This document shows positions 8,723-17,523 of a stretch of DNA of 64,000 nucleotides, in pieces. Positions within the stretch are counted from its first letter, which is position 1; each line of letters begins with the position of its first letter. The position numbers and the translations under genes were made by a program. This DNA comes from Mesobacillus subterraneus. Lineage in GTDB: Bacteria; Bacillota; Bacilli; Bacillales; Cytobacillaceae. Location of the stretch: contig NZ_JAMBOF010000011.1 in assembly GCF_023715485.1 (NCBI RefSeq), forward strand, positions 62,001 to 126,000. Reading direction: 5' to 3'. The notes beneath the pieces were generated by a model, which made no database searches, had not been told where the DNA came from, and saw only the letters and a list, made by a program, of their open reading frames with translations.

Positions 8723-10859
8723 ACGGAAGTTTAACGCCTATCTAGATCAAGTGAATCTTGTTACCATATTGCTTCCATATTCATATTTTGAAGGAGTTTC
8801 AAACGAATTCAGGTTAATAGGAGAAGGCGTTGATTTGCCATTGGCAATTGAGGATAAAGTTTTCCTTGAGCATGCTGTAAAATATATTTGCAAATCGAGC
8901 GTGACGCCTGTAATAGGGAAGCAGTATATTGTCACTGATGACCATGGCGGAGAGACGGACTTACAGATTGGGGCCGTGATCCGCACCGAAGAGTTTGACC
9001 AATTATTCTTTTATGGGGGCAATGACCTTGGAGTGAACTATTCACCGGGGAGCAGTGCTTTTAAATTGTGGGCACCTACAGCATCGAAAGTAAAGCTTAA
9101 GTTGTTTAAGGGCGATGAACAAAGCCTTGAACTTATAAATATGAAGCGTATGCATAATGGTGTCTGGAACATTGAGGTCGAACGGGACCTTGAATTGTAT
9201 CGCTATTCATTCTTAGTTTGCATCAATCTTGAATGGAGAGAAGCAGCAGATCCTTATACGGTGGCCCTTACTGCTAATGGAGAGTATGGCGTGATCATAG
9301 ATCCTGGAAAAACGCATGTATCCAGGGTTTCTCCCCCGGCGTTTGAACGTGCTGTAGATGCCATCATTTACGAAACGCATATTAGGGATTTAACGATGCA
9401 TCCGCATAGCGGATCATCCAACAAAGGAACCTACCTGGGTGCAGCTGAACTTGGAACCGCCAGCCCAAATGGAAATAATACAGGGCTTTCCTATATTAAA
9501 AATCTCGGTGTCACTCATATAGAACTTCTTCCGCTTCACGATTTTGAAGGCGTCGATGAGCTTGATAGGTGGAATTCCTATAATTGGGGCTATAATCCGG
9601 TCCATTTCAATGCACCTGATGGCAGTTATGCTACAGACCCTGAAGATCCCTATAATCGGATCATCGAGCTAAAACAGCTGATTTCCGTTATCCACGGAAT
9701 TGAATTAAGAGTGATTATGGATGTTGTGTACAATCATGTGTTCATTCGTGAAGATTCACCTTTTGAAAAAATTGTACCAGGATATTATTTTCGCCATGAC
9801 GAACATGGACTCCCATCCAATGGCACAGGGGTAGGAAACGACATCGCCTCTGAAAGGCTGATGGCAAGAAAGTTCATTATTGATTCCGTTTTATTTTGGT
9901 TGAAGGAATATCATATTGATGGGCTGCGATTCGATTTGATGGGTATCTTAGACGTCGAGACGATGGCGGCTGTCAGAGAGGCTGTTAATGCGGTTGACCC
10001 CAGCGTTCTAATCATAGGGGAAGGCTGGGACCTCAATACTCCTCTGACGCCGGATAGGAAGGCCAATATTGCCAACCAGGCAAAGCTTCCAGGAATAGGG
10101 CAATTCAATGATTGGTTCAGGGATTCGATAAAGGGCAGTACCTTTAACATCTATGATCGAGGGTATGCTTTAGGAAATGACAGGTACCTTGAAGCAGCGA
10201 AACAGGTATTGGCAGGCAGCGTCGGCATCGGGAAGCGAAAGAATGGCCTGTTCATGCAGCCGGCACAGTCTGTGAATTATATTGAATCGCACGATAACCA
10301 TACACTGTGGGATAAGCTGAAGATCTGTGATCCCGACCAGGATGAGAAAGTATTGAAAAAGCAGCACAGGCTTGCGACTTCAATGGTTATAATCGCGCAG
10401 GGAATCCCGTTCCTGCATAGCGGTCAGGAATTTTTCAGGACAAAAGAAGGCATTGGCAACAGCTACCGCTCACCCGATGAAGTGAATTGGCTTGATTGGG
10501 ACTTGCGCGATAAGAATCTGGCAAATGTCGATTACATTAAAGGAATCATTGACATTCGCAAAGCCAACCAGGCATTCAGACTCGCAGACAGTGAAAAAAT
10601 CCGCAGGCATATGTCCTTTTTATCGCTGCCAGCACCGTTAATTGGTTTTTCTTTAGCGGAAATCAAGGATATTGGGCATTGGGAAAAAATATTGGTGTTC
10701 ATCAATCCATCCCCTGCACAGCAGCTGGTGGAGTTCTCGGAAAGTGGCAGATGGAATGTTCTCGCTGACCATGAAAAAGCCTCTGTCAAACCTTTTCGAC
10801 ATATAGAAGGAGATAAGGTTCTGTTGGAGCCATTTTCTTTGTTTGTGGCAGCAATATAA
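8709..10859 (+). CDS. amyX: Type I pullulanase
   Basis: This GH13 debranching enzyme hydrolyses alpha-1,6 bonds of pullulan and limit dextrins. The YNWGYNP signature of type I pullulanases is present. The catalytic triad is D409 (GLRFDLMG), E438 (IIGEGWD) and D529 (YIESHDNH), and region I is VIMDVVYNHV. An N-terminal CBM48-like domain precedes the barrel. No signal peptide is seen, so the 716-residue enzyme is intracellular, as in B. subtilis AmyX. The ribosome binding site GAGGAG lies inside the end of ytlR. Confidence 0.92.
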   Translation: MIAIERKFNAYLDQVNLVTILLPYSYFEGVSNEFRLIGEGVDLPLAIEDKVFLEHAVKYICKSSVTPVIGKQYIVTDDHGGETDLQIGAVIRTEEFDQLFFYGGNDLGVNYSPGSSAFKLWAPTASKVKLKLFKGDEQSLELINMKRMHNGVWNIEVERDLELYRYSFLVCINLEWREAADPYTVALTANGEYGVIIDPGKTHVSRVSPPAFERAVDAIIYETHIRDLTMHPHSGSSNKGTYLGAAELGTASPNGNNTGLSYIKNLGVTHIELLPLHDFEGVDELDRWNSYNWGYNPVHFNAPDGSYATDPEDPYNRIIELKQLISVIHGIELRVIMDVVYNHVFIREDSPFEKIVPGYYFRHDEHGLPSNGTGVGNDIASERLMARKFIIDSVLFWLKEYHIDGLRFDLMGILDVETMAAVREAVNAVDPSVLIIGEGWDLNTPLTPDRKANIANQAKLPGIGQFNDWFRDSIKGSTFNIYDRGYALGNDRYLEAAKQVLAGSVGIGKRKNGLFMQPAQSVNYIESHDNHTLWDKLKICDPDQDEKVLKKQHRLATSMVIIAQGIPFLHSGQEFFRTKEGIGNSYRSPDEVNWLDWDLRDKNLANVDYIKGIIDIRKANQAFRLADSEKIRRHMSFLSLPAPLIGFSLAEIKDIGHWEKILVFINPSPAQQLVEFSESGRWNVLADHEKASVKPFRHIEGDKVLLEPFSLFVAAI

Positions 10860-10947
10860 TTAGATTCCATATATGATAACTTTTTCACAATATTAAATTG
10901 GGCTTCATGGGGTTGACGTACGAAGCCTCTAGGAGATAAAATTTATA

Positions 10948-10992
10948 AGATAGCTATTGTGTGTATTTTTCTATCAATAGCTGTCTTTTTAC
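10948..10992 (+). terminator. Terminator downstream of amyX
   Basis: An 11-bp stem (GATAGCTATTG/CAATAGCTGTC with one G-T pair) is followed by TTTTTACTTTT. It lies about 90 bp after the stop codon. Confidence 0.7.
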
Positions 10993-11030
10993 TTTTAACA
11001 AAGTATTAAATTTTGAAATAAGACGAGTGT

Positions 11031-11149
11031 CCAGCTCCAGCGCCTAGCCCCTCGAGACGTTTCGGACCGTCCAATGAAGTCAAAAAGCGACTTCACTGGA
11101 CGGTCCTCCAACGCTTGTCGGGGCTGAACAAGGCGCTTCCGCTTTTCTA
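11031..11149. repeat. Palindromic intergenic repeat, family 1, full copy
   Basis: This is the second full copy of the element at 384-502, in the same orientation. The central arms (11064-11081 and 11089-11106) pair over 18 positions with one mismatch, better than in the first copy. It lies between amyX and ytmP. Confidence 0.85.
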
Positions 11150-11246
11150 ATTTCCGATAATAAGAACAACAGTGAATTTATATTCTACAGAGACATTTCC
11201 GGTTTTTTAGCAGAATGGAAATAGTGATAAATGAAGGTGACTAACT

Positions 11247-12020
11247 TTGGAACATTTATTTGGACAGGATTGGGAAATTGTTCCTGCAGGCGGCGCAACT
11301 GGTGCTGCTTATTTTGCACAGCATGAAGAACAAAGGCTTTTTCTAAAACGTAATTCGTCCCCTTTTCTTGCTGTACTCTCCGCAGAAGGAATCGTACCCA
11401 AGCTTGTTTGGACTAAAAGGTTAGAAAACGGAGATGTAATAACGGCACAGCAATGGATGAACGGAAGAGAGCTTAAGCCCGGGGATATGAATGACGACAG
11501 GGTGGCCAAGCTTTTGAAAAAGATCCATGCGTCTGAACCGCTTCTTGGCATGCTTACAAGACTTGGAAAGAGTCCGCTGCAGCCCGGAATGATTCTTCAG
11601 GCTTTGAATGAGGAGCTGGATGAAGAGCTCCGTGCGAAACCTGCAGTGATAGAATCAATGAAGTTCCTGGCAGCAAACGTGGGCAATATTGACTTTGATG
11701 AGAAGGTTGTCTGCCATTGTGATGTAAACCATAACAACTGGCTGCTTACTGAAGACAACCAGTTGTATCTGATTGATTGGGATGGAGCGATGATCGCTGA
11801 CCCAGCCATCGATCTTGGACTTCTTCTCTATTCCTACATACCGGTGGAGGAATGGGAGGATTGGCTGAATATGTATGGCATCAGCCTCACTGAGGACCTT
11901 AAGCAACGCATGAAATGGTATGCCTATGCACAGTCCCTATCCTCTATTCAGTGGCATAAAAACCAGAACCGCATCCCTGAGATGGAAAAATGGATTGAAT
12001 TTTTAAAAGCACTTTTTTAA
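11247..12020 (+). CDS. ytmP: Phosphotransferase family protein YtmP (APH/choline kinase fold)
   Basis: This 257-residue small-molecule kinase-like protein has the phosphotransferase catalytic loop H157-C-D159-VNHNN164 and the metal-binding D177-W-D179 segment. Substrates of this group are unknown; it is not an assigned resistance gene. The start is TTG at 11247, chosen because GAAGGTGA lies 7 nt upstream. It precedes ytzH and trmB as in B. subtilis. Confidence 0.83.
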   Translation: MEHLFGQDWEIVPAGGATGAAYFAQHEEQRLFLKRNSSPFLAVLSAEGIVPKLVWTKRLENGDVITAQQWMNGRELKPGDMNDDRVAKLLKKIHASEPLLGMLTRLGKSPLQPGMILQALNEELDEELRAKPAVIESMKFLAANVGNIDFDEKVVCHCDVNHNNWLLTEDNQLYLIDWDGAMIADPAIDLGLLLYSYIPVEEWEDWLNMYGISLTEDLKQRMKWYAYAQSLSSIQWHKNQNRIPEMEKWIEFLKALF

Positions 12021-12029
12021 ATTTTTTTA

Positions 12030-12308
12030 TTATGAAAATTGGCCAATGTCATCTACCCATTGTGATAACTGACCTTGATTGGACTGGATATGCTGTTCCA
12101 AATCAGAGGTATTGATTCCGTTCTGGCTATACTGGTAAACGTCCTGCAAAATCGACTTTATATTGCCGTCAACATTCGTGTTGACCATCAATGATTTAAT
12201 AAGGCGCTCCAACTGTTGATACTCTGCAACCGAACCGCAGCAGTCAGTCTGCTGGTTGCTTAATATATCCTTTAATAAATTTACCTGGTCATGGTGGCTT
12301 AAAGGCAC
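12030..12308 (-). CDS. ytzH: YtzH-like small protein
   Basis: This conserved Bacillus protein of about 92 residues has unknown function. It is rich in Gln, hydrophilic and probably helical, with a TDCCG dicysteine. The GTG at 12308 is preferred because AAAGG lies 9 nt upstream; a GTG three codons earlier (12317) has its ribosome site touching the start. It lies convergent to ytmP, 10 bp from its end, with no clear terminator between them. Confidence 0.75.
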   Translation of the reverse strand: MPLSHHDQVNLLKDILSNQQTDCCGSVAEYQQLERLIKSLMVNTNVDGNIKSILQDVYQYSQNGINTSDLEQHIQSNQGQLSQWVDDIGQFS

Positions 12309-12467
12309 ACTGATCACCCTTTCATTTTAAAAGGAATTCACCTTTATAGTGTGGATTCCTTTTTGTGTTTATACATGATGAGAGCTGCAACAATAAATTT
12401 CATCTTGAAAACATATGGGTTGCATGATATTGTTTGAAACGAATGAAAATAGTACAGAGGTGTAGGC

Positions 12468-13112
12468 ATGAGATTAAGAAATAAGCCTTGGGCAAAAGAT
12501 AAATTACAGCAATTTTCAAATTACGTCATCCATGAGCCAGAACAGTTTCGCGGCAAATGGGGAGAGGCGTTTGAAAAAAACCAGCCGGTCCACATTGAAA
12601 TTGGAACCGGTAAAGGTCAATTCATTACAGGGATGGCTAAGGCAAATCCAGAAATTAATTATATCGGTATAGAACTGCAGGAAAGCGTCATTGTCAGTGC
12701 ACTTGACAGGTTGATTGAAGCTGAGCTTCCTAACTGCAAGCTGATGAATGTTAATGGAGCAGAGCTGGCTAAATACTTCGCAAGCGGAGATGTAAGCCAA
12801 GTTTACTTGAACTTCTCGGATCCGTGGCCAAAAACCCGTCATGAGAAACGGAGATTGACTTTCAAATCCTTCCTGGAAGTATACGAATCCATCCTCGTGA
12901 AGAACGGCGAAATCCACTTCAAGACAGATAACCAGGGATTATTCGAATATTCACTGGTCAGCTTTTCACATTATGGCATGCTCCTGAAGTATGTAAGTCT
13001 TGATCTTCATAACAGTGATTACGAAGGAAATATCATGACTGAGTATGAGGAAAAGTTCTCCTCCAGAGGAAGCCGGATTTATCGTTGTGAAGTGCAATTT
13101 CAATCGAAATAA
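12468..13112 (+). CDS. trmB: tRNA (guanine-N7)-methyltransferase TrmB
   Basis: This enzyme methylates G46 of tRNA using S-adenosylmethionine. The SAM-binding motif [10 protein letters not shown] is at 43-52 and the TrmB signature [15 protein letters not shown] contains D118. Its 214 residues match B. subtilis YtmQ. AGAGGTG precedes the ATG. A terminator and the 20/21-bp repeat array follow. Confidence 0.93.
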   Translation: MRLRNKPWAKDKLQQFSNYVIHEPEQFRGKWGEAFEKNQPVHIEIGTGKGQFITGMAKANPEINYIGIELQESVIVSALDRLIEAELPNCKLMNVNGAELAKYFASGDVSQVYLNFSDPWPKTRHEKRRLTFKSFLEVYESILVKNGEIHFKTDNQGLFEYSLVSFSHYGMLLKYVSLDLHNSDYEGNIMTEYEEKFSSRGSRIYRCEVQFQSK

Positions 13113-13119
13113 GCTGCTG

Positions 13120-13153
13120 AACCCGATCGATTTTATCAATCGGGGTTTTTTTA
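13120..13153 (+). terminator. Terminator after trmB
   Basis: The stem ACCCGATCGA/TCAATCGGGGT is followed by seven T residues. Confidence 0.75.
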
Positions 13154-13190
13154 TTAGAAAAAATTGGAAAATATTAAGGTTTTTTTCCAG

Positions 13191-13304
13191 TTCGCCAATA
13201 AAAAGTGAGTTTCGCCAATAAAGTGTAGAAATTCGCCAATAAAAGTTAATTTTCGCCAATAAAATGGTGAATTACGCCAATAAAAACGATTTATCGCCAA
13301 TAAG
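13191..13304. repeat. Array of six short direct repeats, core CGCCAATAA, period 20/21 bp
   Basis: CGCCAATAA occurs at 13193, 13213, 13234, 13254, 13275 and 13295, giving steps of 20, 21, 20, 21 and 20. The 11-12 bases between cores are AT-rich and variable. The last unit continues into TATTGG, forming a small palindrome CCAATA-AG-TATTGG. The array lies between the trmB terminator and ytnP. Confidence 0.9.
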
Positions 13305-13462
13305 TATTGGAACAGCTCGAATTGAGATAATTTCACCAGGTATTTTGAATGAATTTTTTAAAATAAGAATCTTTAGCAGATTTTAATCCTCATATAGCAT
13401 CCGAATTATTTAAAAATTTGAAACACGAGTGTTACAATCAAAGAAAAAAGGGGGAATGGCAT

Positions 13463-14302
13463 GTGGAAAAGCTGGAGCTAAAGAATGTTAAACTGTCATG
13501 GCTGAACGGCGGGGTCACTCATCTTGATGGCGGCGCCATGTTTGGGGTTGTCCCGAAACCTCTCTGGTCAAGAAAGTACGGAGTAAATGAAAATAATCAG
13601 ATCGAGCTGAGGACAGATCCGATTTTGATCCAGGCAGAGGGGAAGAATTTCCTGGTTGAAAGCGGCATGGGGAATGGCAAACTGAATGAAAAGCAAAAGC
13701 GGAATTTTGGTGTTCTTGAGGAATCGAGCATTGAGTCTGACCTGAAAGAACTGGATTTAAAGCCGGAAGATATTGACTACGTTTTGATGACCCATATGCA
13801 TTTTGATCATGCCTGCGGATTGACTAAGGATGTGAATGGCGAACTTGTATCTGTTTTTCCAAATGCTAAAATCGTCACTTCCCAGATTGAATGGGATGAA
13901 ATGCGAAACCCGAATATCCGATCAAAAAGTACATACTGGAAAGAAAATTGGCAGGGAATCGAACAGCAGGTGGAAGCTTTTGAAAAAGAATGGTCACTTG
14001 GCCCAATCAAAATGGTCCACACCGGCGGCCACAGCGACGGTCATTCCATCATGATTATTGAGGATGATGGTAAGACTATTGTCCACATGGCTGACATCAT
14101 GCCAACACATGCCCACCAAAACCCATTATGGGTAATGGCTTACGATGATTTTCCAATGGATTCAATCAGTGAAAAACAAAAGTGGCTCGAGTATGGAATC
14201 AGCAAGGATGCCTGGTTTACTTTTTACCATGATGCAGTTTACCGTGCAGTCAAGTTCGACAACGATGGAAGGATAAAAGAAACGATCGATAGAAAGAAAT
14301 AA
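13463..14302 (+). CDS. ytnP: N-acyl homoserine lactonase-type metallo-beta-lactamase YtnP
   Basis: This is a metallo-beta-lactamase-fold hydrolase with H111-M-H113-F-D115-H116, further metal ligands in [10 protein letters not shown] and the aspartate of [11 protein letters not shown]. subtilis YtnP is a lactonase that degrades quorum-sensing lactones. The 279-residue length fits. The GTG at 13463 is used because AAGGGGG lies 8 nt upstream; the frame is open further upstream, but that part is not conserved. Confidence 0.85.
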   Translation: MEKLELKNVKLSWLNGGVTHLDGGAMFGVVPKPLWSRKYGVNENNQIELRTDPILIQAEGKNFLVESGMGNGKLNEKQKRNFGVLEESSIESDLKELDLKPEDIDYVLMTHMHFDHACGLTKDVNGELVSVFPNAKIVTSQIEWDEMRNPNIRSKSTYWKENWQGIEQQVEAFEKEWSLGPIKMVHTGGHSDGHSIMIIEDDGKTIVHMADIMPTHAHQNPLWVMAYDDFPMDSISEKQKWLEYGISKDAWFTFYHDAVYRAVKFDNDGRIKETIDRKK

Positions 14303-14306
14303 AAAA

Positions 14307-14334
14307 ATAGACCTGCATCAGCAGGTCTTATTTT
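14307..14334. terminator. Bidirectional terminator between ytnP and ytzB
   Basis: The perfect stem AGACCTGC/GCAGGTCT has TTATTTT on one side and a run of A on the other. Its right edge includes the ytzB stop codon. Confidence 0.8.
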
Positions 14335-14642
14335 AAAGGATATGCATCGAGAATGGCACCAGTTGAAGCATCGGCGATAAATTCATATTGTTCGACCTTT
14401 CCATCAACGTTTCGTGAAATTCCGCCCTTGTATACCTGGTATTCGATTGGCGGCTTAGAATATGACTCTGCATTCATATTGATCCATGAGCCGCTGATTG
14501 GTCCTGATTTTTTAAACGCTGCTTTTGCGTGATTCAGCACTCTGTCAGCTGAGACGGTTTCTTGTTGGGAAGCAAGTTCCTTTACGGCATAAGCACCTGC
14601 CAGTCCGGCACCGACACCAATGAAAAAGGTTTTCCAGTTCAT
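14328..14642 (-). CDS. ytzB: PepSY-domain protein YtzB
   Basis: This 104-residue protein has an N-terminal hydrophobic anchor (FFIGVGAGLAGAYAV) and a PepSY-type domain (about 30-104, ending EFIADASTGAILDAYP). It is probably exported but membrane-tethered. PepSY domains are thought to inhibit peptidases, so the role here is inference. The ATG at 14642 has GGAGGT at 9 nt; a TTG two codons earlier would be too close to that site. Confidence 0.82.
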   Translation of the reverse strand: MNWKTFFIGVGAGLAGAYAVKELASQQETVSADRVLNHAKAAFKKSGPISGSWINMNAESYSKPPIEYQVYKGGISRNVDGKVEQYEFIADASTGAILDAYPLK

Positions 14643-14775
14643 AGTCAAGGACCTCCAAGGTTATATATGGTTATCTTCATCATAACAAATCCGTCTGGTT
14701 GAGCAAAGAAATAATGCACGCGGCATTTTGACAGGCTGTATGAAACTTGACTGTTGATTTTTGCTCCAATTAACT

Positions 14776-14964
14776 ATATAAAAGGCTGTTTTCGCTTAGA
14801 GTGTTGTCTTCCGAACAAAGTTTACATCCCGCATTTCTCTTGATTTCGAGCTCTTTTCGAGGAGCTCTCTGAATAGGGAATGCAGGATAACTCGTAAAAA
14901 TCCCAAATGCCGATCTTTCTTTTGGTTGTAAAAGCAACAAAGTTTACGAAAAGAGCCTTATAAA
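14776..14964. repeat. MITE-like intergenic element, family 2 (minus orientation)
   Basis: About 189 bp with imperfect terminal inverted repeats: left TATAAAAGGCTGTTTTCG, right CGAAAAGAGCCTTATA. Its reverse complement aligns along its whole length with 22716-22886, sharing GTAAACTTTGTTGCTTT, a GAGCTCCTCGAAAAGAGCTC core and GAATGCGGGATG. It has no coding capacity. Confidence 0.8.
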
Positions 14965-15078
14965 AAAACATGAATGCCAGCATAAAGACTGGCAAGCATA
15001 ATGAATGTTCTGTAAAATACATTGTATATATACATATTCTTTAGGAAATCTAAATTTTTGGTGAGAAGGAGCCGTAAA

Positions 15079-16152
15079 ATGAATGAGCAAACATTAAGCC
15101 TTTTTAAGACATTGACTGAACTGCCGGGAGCACCGGGCAATGAGCATGCAGTCCGCAGCTTCATGAAGGAGCAATTAGGGCAGTACGCTGATGAACTGAT
15201 CCAGGATAAATTGGGAAGTGTATTCGGAGTAAAGAAGGGCGATCCGAACGGCCCAAAAATCATGGTAGCAGGACATATGGATGAAGTCGGGTTCATGGTT
15301 ACATCAATCACTAAAAATGGAATGATCAGATTCCAGACACTTGGCGGATGGTGGAGTCAGGTTTTACTTGCCCAGCGGGTTCAGATCATCACAAATAACG
15401 GCCCGATTACAGGCGTTATCGGCTCGATTCCTCCACATTTATTGGATGAATCCAAACGCAATAAACCGATGGAAATCAAGAATATGCTGATTGACATTGG
15501 AGCGGATGACAAAGAAGATGCAATCAAGCTCGGGATTAAACCCGGCCAGCAAATTGTTCCTATTTGTCCGTTCACCCCGATGGCAAATGAGAAAAAGATT
15601 CTTGCAAAAGCCTGGGATAACCGTTATGGCTGCGGACTGGCAATCGAATTGTTAAAAGAAACAAAAGATATCCAGCTGCCAAACATGCTTTATTCAGGGG
15701 CAACTGTTCAGGAGGAAGTCGGCTTGAGAGGCGCGCAGACGGCTGCCAATATGATCAACCCAGATATTTTCTTCGCGCTTGATGCAAGTCCGGCAAATGA
15801 TATGTCTGGTGATAAAAATGAATTTGGCCAGCTTGGCAAAGGGACTTTATTAAGAATCCTTGACCGCTCAATGGTCACGCACCGAGGCATGAGAGAGTTC
15901 ATCCTGGATATGGCTGAAACTCACAATATTCCATACCAGTATTTCGTGTCCCAGGGCGGCACGGACGCTGGAAGAGTGCACACTTCAAATGAAGGAGTGC
16001 CAAGTGCTGTAATCGGCATATGTTCCCGTTATATCCATACAGCTGCGTCAATGATTCATGTCGATGATTATGCTGCTGCCAAGGAATTGCTGGTCAAGCT
16101 TGTCAAAGCATGCGATAAGACAACGGTGGAGACAATTAAAAATAATAGCTAG
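15079..16152 (+). CDS. ytoP: M42 family glutamyl aminopeptidase-like metallopeptidase YtoP
   Basis: This cytoplasmic dinuclear metallo-aminopeptidase has 357 residues. The expected ligands and catalytic residues are all visible: H66 and D68 in AGHMDEVGF, bridging D180 in [10 protein letters not shown]212-E213 in [11 protein letters not shown]235 in ALDAS, and H320 in YIHTAAS. Family members cleave N-terminal Glu/Asp or hydrophobic residues; specificity here is unproven. The ATG at 15079 follows AGAAGGAG by 7 nt, and the upstream in-frame extension is rejected. Confidence 0.9.
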   Translation: MNEQTLSLFKTLTELPGAPGNEHAVRSFMKEQLGQYADELIQDKLGSVFGVKKGDPNGPKIMVAGHMDEVGFMVTSITKNGMIRFQTLGGWWSQVLLAQRVQIITNNGPITGVIGSIPPHLLDESKRNKPMEIKNMLIDIGADDKEDAIKLGIKPGQQIVPICPFTPMANEKKILAKAWDNRYGCGLAIELLKETKDIQLPNMLYSGATVQEEVGLRGAQTAANMINPDIFFALDASPANDMSGDKNEFGQLGKGTLLRILDRSMVTHRGMREFILDMAETHNIPYQYFVSQGGTDAGRVHTSNEGVPSAVIGICSRYIHTAASMIHVDDYAAAKELLVKLVKACDKTTVETIKNNS

Positions 16153-16164
16153 TTAATTAAACTT

Positions 16165-16197
16165 AAAAAAGGCAGATGCCAACCTGCCTCTTTTTTA
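16165..16197 (+). terminator. Terminator after ytoP
   Basis: A short GC stem (AGGCAG/CTGCCT) is followed by CTTTTTTAT. Confidence 0.7.
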
Positions 16198-16219
16198 TGG
16201 TTATCGGAGGGAATCTTAA

Positions 16220-16741
16220 ATGAAAATAGCAATCGGCTCAAAAAATCCTGCGAAAATCACTGCGGTCGAAGAAGCCTTTAAGGATTCCTCATATGAAATC
16301 CTGGCTGTGGATGCTGAATCAGGTGTAAGCGAGCAGCCAATGTCTGACGAGGAAACGATCAAAGGGGCAATAAACAGAGCAATGGAAGCTGCCAAAAGAG
16401 CTGGAGCTTCCATTGGTATCGGATTAGAGGGCGGGGTCCAGCAAACGCCGCATGGACTTATGCTGTGCAACTGGGGAGCATTGACGGCAAAAGGGATGGA
16501 GCCTATCATTGCCGGAGGGGCAAGGATTCCTCTTCCAAAAGAAATTGCAGAGAAATTAGTGGCTGGTGATGAACTTGGCCCAGTTATGGACAAATATGCA
16601 CAGAAAGAGAATGTCAGAAAAAATGAAGGTGCGGTTGGAATATTTACAAATGGGCAGATCAACAGAAGTGAAATGTTCACCCATGTCATGAAATTGCTCG
16701 CTGGACAATATGAATATCAAATGGGGAGAAAGACAGTCTGA
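16220..16741 (+). CDS. DUF84 family protein, inosine/xanthosine triphosphatase-like
   Basis: This 173-residue YjjX/DUF84 protein begins with the characteristic MKIAIGSKNPAKITAV and has SEQPMSDEET and GIGLEGGV. E. coli YjjX hydrolyses ITP and XTP, so a house-cleaning nucleotide role is likely. The start has GGAGGG about 9 nt upstream. A terminator overlaps the stop codon. Confidence 0.83.
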   Translation: MKIAIGSKNPAKITAVEEAFKDSSYEILAVDAESGVSEQPMSDEETIKGAINRAMEAAKRAGASIGIGLEGGVQQTPHGLMLCNWGALTAKGMEPIIAGGARIPLPKEIAEKLVAGDELGPVMDKYAQKENVRKNEGAVGIFTNGQINRSEMFTHVMKLLAGQYEYQMGRKTV

Positions 16742-16768
16742 GCGACTGTCTGTCTTTCTTTTGTTTTT
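16727..16768 (+). terminator. Terminator overlapping the end of the DUF84 gene
   Basis: A 12-bp stem, GAAAGACAGTC/GACTGTCTGTCTTTC type, has the TGA stop codon in its loop and TTTTGTTTTTT after it. Confidence 0.8.
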
Positions 16769-16842
16769 TAAATCAATTTAAAGATTTTACGACAAATTTC
16801 TGAAAAATAGTATAATTTCCAACAAAAATTACTCGACAACCC

Positions 16843-16872
16843 TTGTCACCGATTAAACTAGAAAGGTATGAT
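16843..16872 (+). promoter_or_regulatory. Probable SigA promoter of the lipoprotein gene
   Basis: TTGTCA at 16843-16848 and TATGAT at 16867-16872 are separated by 18 bp, about 40 bp ahead of the start codon. Confidence 0.5.
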
Positions 16873-16913
16873 AGAAAAGAAGTGGTTAAGTCCTAAGCAA
16901 GGGGGAAAAAAGT

Positions 16914-17417
16914 ATGATGAAATTAATAAGGTCTTTTGGGCTTGTTATAATCGGAGTATTTCTGCTAGGAGCCTGTTCTTCCTCGTTTTCTGAAGATAAA
17001 GTCGAAGCGAAAGAAACAGTTGTAGATACTTTTGAGCGCACTCCTGAAAAAACGAATAATAGTACAGAAGACATAGATTATCACTTGCCATTTGGTGTGG
17101 AAGTAGAAGAAGAATCACCTAACAATGTTTTGCTTAAGAATGGATCAAGGACTTATATTCTGTTTTATAATCAACTTGAAAAGGATGACAGCAAAGTCGT
17201 CTATGAATCAACTGTAAAGCAGCAAAAAGAATGGGATGTAAATAAAACATTCGTTAATAACGGCAAATTTGGCTATATGCTTGTCAAGAAGCTGAAGGAA
17301 GGTCAATATCAGCTAATTATTGGGATAGGTGGAGTTAAGCTGACAACCGAAACGGACAATATTAAAAAAGATGCCGAGACGATGATGAAAATTGCCAATT
17401 CTGTAAAAGTAAAGTAA
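16914..17417 (+). CDS. Putative lipoprotein of unknown function
   Basis: This 167-residue protein has a signal peptide with a clean lipobox, LLGAC, so Cys21 would be diacylated and the protein anchored outside the membrane. After an Asp/Glu-rich linker, residues about 55-165 form a compact domain (LPFGVEVEEESPNNVLLKNGSRTYILFYN) ending in MMKIANSVKVK. I do not recognise the family. A strong GGGGG site is 8 nt before the first of two ATGs. Confidence 0.75.
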   Translation: MMKLIRSFGLVIIGVFLLGACSSSFSEDKVEAKETVVDTFERTPEKTNNSTEDIDYHLPFGVEVEEESPNNVLLKNGSRTYILFYNQLEKDDSKVVYESTVKQQKEWDVNKTFVNNGKFGYMLVKKLKEGQYQLIIGIGGVKLTTETDNIKKDAETMMKIANSVKVK

Positions 17418-17442
17418 ACGCCGTCGCTGATGGCGTTTTTAT
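17416..17442 (+). terminator. Terminator after the lipoprotein gene
   Basis: The stem AACGCC/GGCGTT is followed by TTTTATTTT directly after the stop codon. Confidence 0.75.
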
Positions 17443-17461
17443 TTTACGAGAAAAAACATTG

Positions 17462-17490
17462 AAAAAAGTGCGTTTCTGCTGAAACGCACT
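17462..17490 (-). terminator. Terminator of the Gly/Asn-rich gene (minus strand)
   Basis: The perfect 9-bp stem GTGCGTTTC/GAAACGCAC has a 4-nt loop and is followed on the minus strand by TTTTTTC. Confidence 0.85.
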
Positions 17491-17523
17491 GACTTCTGCT
17501 GAATAGCAGTAAAGCTCCATGGG

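Noticed and set aside
13191-13304. CRISPR array
   Set aside because: Cores are only 9 bp with 11-12-bp AT-rich gaps, far below CRISPR repeat and spacer lengths, and no cas genes are present.
12966-13336. Two minus-strand ORFs rich in FYWR/FIGE motifs
   Set aside because: They are translations of the CGCCAATAA array; the 20/21 alternation breaks periodicity and no ribosome site is present.
13463-14302. Beta-lactamase resistance gene
   Set aside because: The HxHxDH fold here belongs to the YtnP lactonase group by sequence and gene order.
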